From Candidatus Magasanikbacteria bacterium CG_4_10_14_0_2_um_filter_41_10 (GTDB lineage: Bacteria > Patescibacteriota > Patescibacteriia > Magasanikbacterales > UBA922): a stretch of 26,073 nt of DNA. Where the stretch lies: assembly GCA_002792995.1 (NCBI GenBank), contig PFPJ01000015.1, positions 1 through 26,073 of the forward strand, given 5' to 3'. Shown in pieces: positions 21,307-26,073 of the stretch; position 1 is the stretch's first letter, and each line of letters opens with the position of its first letter. A model generated the notes under the pieces. The model searched no databases and was not told where the DNA came from. It worked only from the letters and a program-made list of their open reading frames with translations. The position numbers and the translations under genes are program-made.

Positions 21307-21336
21307 ATTGTAGCGGAATGAAGACACGTGCGTCAA
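21307..21336 (-). promoter_or_regulatory. Promoter of the 212-aa and 71-aa genes
   Basis: On the minus strand TTGACG (21336-21331), an 18-nt spacer and TACAAT (21312-21307). The -35 overlaps the last codons of the recombinase gene. The predicted start is about 20 nt before the ATG. Confidence 0.5.
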
Positions 21337-22181
21337 GCATCGAGTGGGCTCGTGATCTGAGACAAGGCATTCCTTGCTACATGCGTATATATTTGGGTTG
21401 TTTGCAATTTTGCGTGCCCGAGTAATTCCTGGATGTACCGAATATCTGTACCATGTTCGAGCAAATGAGTTGCGAAGCTATGGCGGAGGGTATGTGGCCC
21501 AACCCGCTTCGCAATACCAGCCTTTTGCGCAACAACAGATACTATCTGTTGGACACTTCGCTCATGCAATCTTCCACCGCGACCATTGGTAAACAAAAAA
21601 TCATCCATGTCCTTCATCCGCATCTGAGAGGCAAGCACTGTTTCAAGCGAACGTGGAAGAATAGTGTATCGATCCTTAGCTCCTTTTGCTTGCACTACAT
21701 GTAGTTGCATTCTATCAAGATCAATACTGTTCATTTTTATACGAACCACCTCCCCTACTCGCAAACCCGAGCCATATAGCAATTCCAGTATGGTACGATG
21801 TTTTTTGTTTTCAACACAAGAAAAAAGTCGCGTTACTTCTTCTCGAGAAAGAACGATTGGAAGTCTTTTTGCTTTTTTCGAACGTGGAATCGTGGCAAAA
21901 AATTTTCTATGAAGAATCTTTTCAAAATAAAATTGTAGGGCTGAATACGCCACATTGAGCGTTGATGCGCTTTTGCCATGTTCAGTCAGCCATAATAAAT
22001 AGGATCGAATATCACTCCCCGTAATCTCCCTCAACGATCGTCCGTCCAAAAATCGCTGACATTCATCCACGCACTTCACATAACTCTCTATCGTATTGTT
22101 GCTCAAACCACGAAGTTTCATCTCTTCCCTCATGTTTCGAATAGGATCCTTACTTGGAAATTGACTTGCACTGCCTTTCAT
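21333..22181 (-). CDS. Tyrosine recombinase (XerC/XerD-like integrase)
   Basis: The 282-aa protein has the N-terminal SAM-like DNA-binding domain (LRGLSNNTIESYVKCVDECQ) and a C-terminal catalytic domain. All catalytic residues are visible: Arg in GSGLRVGEV, Lys in AKGAKDRYTILP, His-x-x-Arg in PHTLRHSFATHLLEHG, His in LLGHAKLQ and the nucleophile Tyr in TTQIYTHV. Length and motif order fit the Xer family, which resolves chromosome dimers at dif. As no phage genes lie nearby, I favour a housekeeping Xer role, though an integrase of a mobile element cannot be excluded. A -10-like TATAAT lies at 22218-22213 upstream, with no convincing -35. Confidence 0.92.
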   Translation of the reverse strand: MKGSASQFPSKDPIRNMREEMKLRGLSNNTIESYVKCVDECQRFLDGRSLREITGSDIRSYLLWLTEHGKSASTLNVAYSALQFYFEKILHRKFFATIPRSKKAKRLPIVLSREEVTRLFSCVENKKHRTILELLYGSGLRVGEVVRIKMNSIDLDRMQLHVVQAKGAKDRYTILPRSLETVLASQMRMKDMDDFLFTNGRGGRLHERSVQQIVSVVAQKAGIAKRVGPHTLRHSFATHLLEHGTDIRYIQELLGHAKLQTTQIYTHVARNALSQITSPLDA

Positions 22182-22271
22182 ACTACACTTATGGATAGAA
22201 ATATCTGTTGGAATTATACCTCAACATAGATATTTTTTGTACAAATTCGTATAACAGTAGTTGTGGCGAAA

Positions 22272-22773
22272 TTCGCCAGCAATTTAACCAATAAAAACAG
22301 ATGTCGGAAATTTTTGAAATAAAAGAAAGCGGCAGTTTGGGCCGAGGATTATTCGCAACAAGGCTGATTAAAAAAGATGAGTTAATTTTAGAATTTACGG
22401 GTCCAATTATCTCCTTTGAAGAAGCTCTACAAAAACCGCTAGACAAATTGTCTTGTCCTCTTCAAATTGGGTCAAGGGAATATATTGATATACAAGAGCC
22501 GGGTGTTTTGGCAAATCATTCCTGTTCGCCAAATGCGGGCGTTAAAAAAGACCACTACCTCATGGCAATTGAAGATATTTTGCCAGGTCAAGAAATTTTC
22601 TATGATTACTCCACAACTATGGATGAAGATAATTGGACCCTTGAATGTAAATGTGGAAGCCCAAACTGTCGCCACATTATAGGTGATTTCCGACATCTTC
22701 CGCTTGATATACAAAAAAAGTATTTAGATTTAAACATCGTTCAGTCTTTTATTGCAAAGAAATTGCTGGCGAA
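22272..22773. repeat. 14-bp inverted repeat pair bracketing the SET-domain gene
   Basis: TTCGCCAGCAATTT at 22272-22285 and its exact reverse complement AAATTGCTGGCGAA at 22760-22773 lie before the start and near the end of the SET gene. The left copy also forms an overlapping palindrome TGGCGAA-A-TTCGCCA at 22264-22278. The right copy is inside coding sequence. These may be ends of a former mobile unit or a regulatory palindrome. Confidence 0.6.
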
Positions 22774-22795
22774 CATCGCACAACACCGAATATGA
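22301..22795 (+). CDS. SET-domain protein lysine methyltransferase-like protein
   Basis: This 164-aa protein is nearly all SET domain: SLGRGLFATRLIKKDELILE near residue 11, LANHSCSPNA near residue 69 (SAM-binding NHSC motif), and GQEIFYDYSTTMD with the conserved Tyr near residue 100. A post-SET-like zinc segment with CKCGSPNCRHII follows. SET enzymes transfer methyl groups from SAM to lysine side chains. Bacterial members are scattered and several act on ribosomal or nucleoid proteins. No Shine-Dalgarno or clear promoter is seen. The gene is more AT-rich than the surroundings, lies beside a tyrosine recombinase, and inverted repeats flank it, which suggest transfer. Its target is unknown. Confidence 0.9.
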   Translation: MSEIFEIKESGSLGRGLFATRLIKKDELILEFTGPIISFEEALQKPLDKLSCPLQIGSREYIDIQEPGVLANHSCSPNAGVKKDHYLMAIEDILPGQEIFYDYSTTMDEDNWTLECKCGSPNCRHIIGDFRHLPLDIQKKYLDLNIVQSFIAKKLLANIAQHRI

Positions 22796-22856
22796 GGAAA
22801 AAATGAAATTCACTTTTATATATAATGGACTTGAATTTAATTTTTTACCCAAATTT

Positions 22857-22884
22857 TTGCCCTTTTCTTCTATTGATATATAAT
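22857..22884 (+). promoter_or_regulatory. Putative promoter of the MFS-like gene
   Basis: TTGCCC (22857-22862), a 16-nt spacer and a perfect TATAAT (22879-22884). Inverted copies CCGAATATGAG (22786-22796) and CTCATATTCGG (22905-22915) flank it, the right one inside the leader. Confidence 0.45.
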
Positions 22885-22924
22885 AAAGAAGCGGACAAAA
22901 ACTTCTCATATTCGGATACGTTAT

Positions 22925-23500
22925 GTGAAATATTCTTTTTCAAATATGGCACTCAATAGATACATGAAAATTCTTCTCTACGGTGGAAACATCTGGTATT
23001 TTGGCGAGGGAATGCTCGGTCCTCTTTTTGCCGTGTTCACAGAACGAGTGGGTGGAGACATTTTGGATATTTCTGGGGCGTGGGCGACGTATCTTATTAT
23101 TGCAGGTTTGCTCTACATTGTTGTGGGGAAAATAACCGATACATACAATAACGCAGAAAAAATAATGGTTCTGGGCTATGCTCTCAATGCCCTTTTCATT
23201 TTTGGGTATTTATTTGCCTCTGTCCCCTGGCATTTATTTGTTGTGCAGGCAGGTTTGGGGGTTGCAGCGGCTATGGCTACTCCCACATGGAATGCGCTTT
23301 ATGCGAAGCATGAGGATAGAAGACATAGTGGATTTCAATGGGGCCTCGCAGGTGGAGAAGCTCAAATTATTACGGGGGTAGCGATTATTATCGGTGGCTA
23401 TATTGTAAGTATTGTTTCCTTTACCGCATTGTTTGTTACCATGGGAATCATCCAAGTACTTGCCACAATATACCAAGCACAGATATTGAGAAAAAAATGA
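22925..23500 (+). CDS. Half-length MFS-like membrane protein (six helices)
   Basis: At up to 191 aa it is about half the length of a normal major facilitator transporter. Six hydrophobic segments are visible. The loop between helices 2 and 3 (GKITDTYNNAEKIMVLGY) resembles MFS motif A. Later text TPTWNALYAKHEDRRHSGFQ and WGLAGGEAQIITGVAIII is consistent with the fourth and fifth helices. The start could be GTG at 22925 or ATG at 22946; neither has a Shine-Dalgarno. It ends cleanly with TGA at a helix end (QILRKK), so it may function as a dimer and is not obviously a truncated gene. Substrate unknown. Confidence 0.75.
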   Translation: MKYSFSNMALNRYMKILLYGGNIWYFGEGMLGPLFAVFTERVGGDILDISGAWATYLIIAGLLYIVVGKITDTYNNAEKIMVLGYALNALFIFGYLFASVPWHLFVVQAGLGVAAAMATPTWNALYAKHEDRRHSGFQWGLAGGEAQIITGVAIIIGGYIVSIVSFTALFVTMGIIQVLATIYQAQILRKK

Positions 23501-23584
23501 TTTTGCTCATAAAACGGTATAATGAATTATCAATGAACGTTTTCTGAAATACCTTTCTTCTTCCTATTTTCTTATCATACTCCT

Positions 23585-24022
23585 ATGAAAAAAACACTCT
23601 TCATCATCATCCTTCCTCTCCTCGGCCTCGGGTGCAACAACAATACAAGTCCTCTTTCACAAACAAAACCAGCAGAAGCCGTACTTCCCCAGGAACAAAC
23701 AGCAACGGATATAGTCCCAGAAGATGAAATAACACTCATCCAAAAATTGTATACTGCTGTCCCCGAAATTTCTAAAAAATCACAAGAGATTCGTGACGCC
23801 AGTAATGGTGATGTCAGCGTGAGTGTGCGAATAGATAAAGAAAACAAAAATGGAGACATGTACCCTGTCTTTGTCTTTGAAGATCGCGATACACATACGG
23901 TCACCCTCTGGACGTTTTATATCAGCACAACAGGTGACTCTATTATGCATTTGAATGAACTCACGGGCGACATAGAATCACTTGAAACATGGCGAGCAAC
24001 AAGAGACGAACTTCCTGAGTAA
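23585..24022 (+). CDS. Putative lipoprotein
   Basis: This 145-aa protein begins MKKTLFIIILPLLGLGCNNN, a type II signal peptide with lipobox LGLGC (Cys17), so the mature protein should be lipid-anchored at the cell surface. A Thr/Pro/Glu-rich linker follows, then a compact soluble domain (about residues 48-145) containing VSVSVRIDKENKNGDMYPVF and LWTFYISTTGDSIMHLNELT. I recognise no family. A TATAAT-like -10 at 23518-23523 is present without a convincing -35. Confidence 0.75.
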   Translation: MKKTLFIIILPLLGLGCNNNTSPLSQTKPAEAVLPQEQTATDIVPEDEITLIQKLYTAVPEISKKSQEIRDASNGDVSVSVRIDKENKNGDMYPVFVFEDRDTHTVTLWTFYISTTGDSIMHLNELTGDIESLETWRATRDELPE

Positions 24023-24052
24023 AAAAAACTCTCTCCCTACCAAGAAAAAAAT

Positions 24053-24132
24053 GTTATTCTGAATTTATTTCAAAATCTTTCTTATAGGGTACGTCTGTAA
24101 TGGAACAGATCCTGAAACAAGTTCAGGATGAC
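24053..24132. repeat. Pair of inverted REP-like units
   Basis: The 26-bp unit at 24053-24078 and the reverse complement of 24107-24132 match at 20 of 26 positions, and all six differences are transitions (C to T or G to A in the left copy). Each unit is itself a partial palindrome; the right one is ATCCTGAA-ACAAG-TTCAGGAT (24109-24129). Head-to-head pairs of this kind are typical of dispersed intergenic REP/BIME elements. The pair could form one hairpin of about 80 nt. Confidence 0.65.
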
Positions 24133-24182
24133 AGTATAAAAAGCTTCATTTATCAATGGGGTTTTAAGAGGAAAGCTGTCTG

Positions 24183-24199
24183 TCCCGATAAAATCGGGA
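24183..24199. repeat. Short perfect palindrome
   Basis: TCCCGAT at 24183-24189 pairs with ATCGGGA at 24193-24199 around AAA. It lies in the gene-free stretch 24023-24274. It has no U-tract, so it looks like another dispersed palindromic unit and not a terminator. Confidence 0.55.
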
Positions 24200-24237
24200 T
24201 TGGTGACAAAAAGTTAGGGAGAAAATATACCACAAAC

Positions 24238-24265
24238 AAAAAAACTCCCTTTCGGGAGTTTTTTT
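24238..24265 (-). terminator. Bidirectional terminator after the sortase gene
   Basis: AAAAAAACTCCC (24238-24249), loop TTTC, GGGAGTTTTTTT (24254-24265): 12 perfect pairs. It is 9 nt after the sortase stop on the minus strand and can also stop plus-strand transcription from the lipoprotein gene. Confidence 0.8.
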
Positions 24266-24274
24266 TATGCAACA

Positions 24275-24925
24275 TTATTTTTTATCCGAAAACACAATAA
24301 TTCTCTCAGAGTATGATTTTTCTGATTTGTCCCAAACTCCGGTGCACGTAACCAGATTGAGATGAGCATTTCCATCACGTGAGAAAAATACATCAGTAGC
24401 ATCCCTGTCTTTGTCATATACCATGATGTCTCGGACGACAAACGTTGTGGTTACTCCTTCTTCATCTTCAACAACTATCGTATCGCCCTTTTTCAAACTG
24501 TGCAAATTGGTAAATACCGCCGATACATTATTTTTTTGATCATAGTGTCCGGCGATAACAGCGCTCCCGTTTTCTCCAGGGCGTGACCCTGGACTGTACC
24601 ACGCAACGTCGGCAGGGTTTTTTGGTACATCCATTTCCCCATCAGAGGTAATCCCTACTGAAATAACAGCAGCATCAACATCAATCGCAGGGATCTGAAG
24701 ACGCACAGGCAGCCCGACACTGAATTCTTCTTGAATTATTTGCTCCTGATTTGACTGAGCGACAGCATTTTCGACAAGCACGACCGAACTACCTTGCATT
24801 GAATTTTTTGAAATAAAAATAAAAAAGAATACCACAACAAAGAGAACAAGCCCTGCGGAGGCAACTATCAACAATACTCGTTTTGAGAAAATTTTTAGCA
24901 ACATATATTTTGCAAAAAAAATCAT
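24275..24925 (-). CDS. Sortase (class D/E/F-like transpeptidase)
   Basis: This 216-aa protein has an N-terminal membrane helix (about residues 16-38) and an extracytoplasmic sortase barrel. IPAIDVDAAVISVGITSDGE is the conserved opening strand. The catalytic His lies in GSAVIAGHYDQ, the Cys in NLVTCTGVWD, and the Arg in YSERIIVFSD. Sortases cleave LPXTG-type motifs and attach the protein to another surface molecule. The adjacent upstream gene on the same strand ends in exactly such a signal, LPDTG, and is the likely substrate. A second ATG (MLLKIFSKRV) seven codons in is a possible start. In CPR cells the attachment partner is unknown. Confidence 0.93.
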   Translation of the reverse strand: MIFFAKYMLLKIFSKRVLLIVASAGLVLFVVVFFFIFISKNSMQGSSVVLVENAVAQSNQEQIIQEEFSVGLPVRLQIPAIDVDAAVISVGITSDGEMDVPKNPADVAWYSPGSRPGENGSAVIAGHYDQKNNVSAVFTNLHSLKKGDTIVVEDEEGVTTTFVVRDIMVYDKDRDATDVFFSRDGNAHLNLVTCTGVWDKSEKSYSERIIVFSDKK

Positions 24926-24932
24926 AACCGCA

Positions 24933-24960
24933 AATGCCAGACAAACTCTTGTCTGGCATT
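24933..24960 (-). promoter_or_regulatory. Perfect 12-bp hairpin between the LPXTG gene and sortase
   Basis: AATGCCAGACAA (24933-24944), a 4-nt loop, TTGTCTGGCATT (24949-24960). The bases after it on the minus strand (TGCGGTTATG) lead straight into the sortase start, and there is only a weak U-run. It may act as a partial terminator or stabilise the 3' end of the abundant substrate mRNA, with sortase made at a lower level. Confidence 0.7.
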
Positions 24961-24989
24961 GACCTACTCATTCTCCTCAATGTTTGAGA

Positions 24990-26073
24990 TTACGCTGTTT
25001 GTTTTCTTCGAACAAAATAGAAAAGAGTCAACATTGCAAAGATACTCGTCGGTACAATTATATTCCAAGGAATATTCTTTTCGCTTGAAAAAAGCCCCGT
25101 ATCCGGCAGTTTAGGAACGATAGGGGTTGAGACGACAGCTACGGGAACAGCAAGGGTTCGAGTAGCGGCTACGACGACAGTAACGATTGCGAAGTCTTTG
25201 GTTGTCAGACCATTGGCTTCTCCACTCGCAGTGACTGTGTTCACGGTGGTTTTGGCGAGTGTTGATTGACAAGTATAGAACCACGTCTCGTTGGTATCAA
25301 GTTTTGAATTGCCATTCGTATCACCAGAAATATATTTCACCGGACCACATTTATCATCAGTGAGGTAAACATTGGATAACGCTACCGTTCCTGGGTTAGT
25401 GACTTTATTGGTATACGTAACCATTCCTCCTCCGGCAGAGAGTACCAATGGACTTGGAATTTTTGTTACGTGAATCGATGGTGGTACTACTGGAATACCA
25501 ACCACAACTGTGGCATTTGCGATATCACTTGTGCTTATACCATTAGCCCATCCGGTCGCGGTAATAATATTCGTATGGGTTTTTGTGAGGATTGTGGAAC
25601 ACGTGTAGACCCATGTCTCATTCATATCAAGCCTAGTGTCATCATTCGTGTCACCAGAAATCAAAGTTACGGGACTACACGTATCGCCGACCATTGTTAC
25701 ATTATTTACCGGAACATTTCCGATATTACGAAGAGTATACGTGTACTTTACCGTACCTGGTCCTTTTGGTAGAGCTAAAGGACTTGGTACTTTTACTACA
25801 TCAATGAGGGGTGGCACGGGAAGATAGGTATATGAACCGCCAGATGCAAGGTCATCATTTGTGATGGTACAAGTTTTTATATCCCCTAACGCAAGAGTAA
25901 TTGTGCCATCTATAGCACAGTTGCCTCCAATAACAGACGTATAGGCAGAATCAGAAATTTCGGAAACAGTATGTAATCCTATCGAAGTCGTGCTTGCAAC
26001 TCCCGATGCCACACTACCACTGTCAATAAAAAGCGGAAAATCGGAAATGACCTTAGTACGACCATCGTCGTTG
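24990..26073 (-). CDS. Cell-surface protein with DUF11-like repeats and an LPDTG sorting signal (5' end outside the window)
   Basis: The frame is open to the right edge, so at least 360 residues of a longer protein are present; a GTG at 26012 is not a convincing start. The visible part has the end of one domain (LALGDIKTCTITNDD), then two DUF11-like repeats of about 100 residues. Each begins IxVxKxPSPL and contains SGDTNxDxxLDxNETW, TYTC-type cysteines and a TxTAxGxANG end; cysteines fall in pairs (DTCSP..YTC and DKCGP..YTC). A linker leads to KLPDTG, a hydrophobic segment and RRKQTA, which is a complete cell-wall sorting signal. The gene is followed by the sortase and is its probable substrate. 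Confidence 0.9.
   Translation of the reverse strand, partial: NDDGRTKVISDFPLFIDSGSVASGVASTTSIGLHTVSEISDSAYTSVIGGNCAIDGTITLALGDIKTCTITNDDLASGGSYTYLPVPPLIDVVKVPSPLALPKGPGTVKYTYTLRNIGNVPVNNVTMVGDTCSPVTLISGDTNDDTRLDMNETWVYTCSTILTKTHTNIITATGWANGISTSDIANATVVVGIPVVPPSIHVTKIPSPLVLSAGGGMVTYTNKVTNPGTVALSNVYLTDDKCGPVKYISGDTNGNSKLDTNETWFYTCQSTLAKTTVNTVTASGEANGLTTKDFAIVTVVVAATRTLAVPVAVVSTPIVPKLPDTGLFSSEKNIPWNIIVPTSIFAMLTLFYFVRRKQTA

Noticed and set aside
24100..24300. Plus-strand 66-codon open frame
   Set aside because: It runs through a REP-like palindrome, a second palindrome and a terminator and ends inside the sortase gene. It is an accident of the repeats.
1..26073. CRISPR arrays, tRNA or rRNA genes, phage structural genes, toxin-antitoxin pairs
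   Set aside because: I saw no regularly spaced repeats, no tRNA-like cloverleaf with a conserved TTCGA arm, no rRNA segments and no recognisable phage or toxin genes.

Overview
The window looks like chromosomal DNA of a Candidate Phyla Radiation (Patescibacteria) bacterium, most likely a Parcubacteria-type lineage. The evidence is a compact S10-spc ribosomal protein cluster in which rpsE and rplO are separated by 4 nt with no rpmD (uL30) gene between them, an AT-rich composition, a DUF6311 membrane protein, a sortase/LPXTG pair, and the near absence of Shine-Dalgarno sequences in front of the ribosomal genes. TAA, TAG and TGA are all used as stops, so there is no sign of stop-codon reassignment.

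Layout. Positions 1-2260: the 5' end of a probable asparaginyl-tRNA synthetase gene (minus strand), a small GC-rich stand-alone gene cassette ('cassette A', plus strand) and a DUF6311 membrane protein whose promoter predicts a leaderless mRNA. Positions 2279-5968: a minus-strand operon map - membrane protein with carboxypeptidase-regulatory-like domains - ruvX - recO. Positions 6224-7106: adenylate kinase and a small unknown protein, with their own promoter. Positions 7211-17558: secY and the spc/S10 ribosomal genes, all on the minus strand. rpmC (uL29) carries an in-frame amber codon.

Positions 17559-18498 break the S10 operon between rplC and rpsJ. This stretch holds a minus-strand promoter and a leader for rplC with a long terminator-like hairpin that encloses a 9-codon ORF, followed by a second GC-rich cassette ('cassette B') on the opposite strand. 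Positions 18499-20287: rpsJ and tuf with their own promoter and terminators. Positions 20396-22181: two small proteins of unknown function and a tyrosine recombinase. Positions 22301-24022: a SET-domain protein, a half-length MFS-like membrane protein and a lipoprotein, all on the plus strand. Positions 24053-24265: REP-like inverted repeats and a terminator. Positions 24275-26073: a sortase and the 3' end of its probable LPXTG-type substrate.

The strongest candidate for something undescribed is the pair of cassettes. Each has a TTGACA promoter with an extended -10, a strong Shine-Dalgarno that nearly all neighbours lack, a GC-rich ORF of about 80 codons (57% and 59% GC by my count, against about 42% in a sampled neighbouring line), a long GC-rich hairpin directly after the stop, a similar AT-rich spacer, and a U-tract terminator. 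The encoded proteins are unrelated to each other: the same frame carries a different payload. The other leading observations are the rpmC amber codon and the rplC leader.
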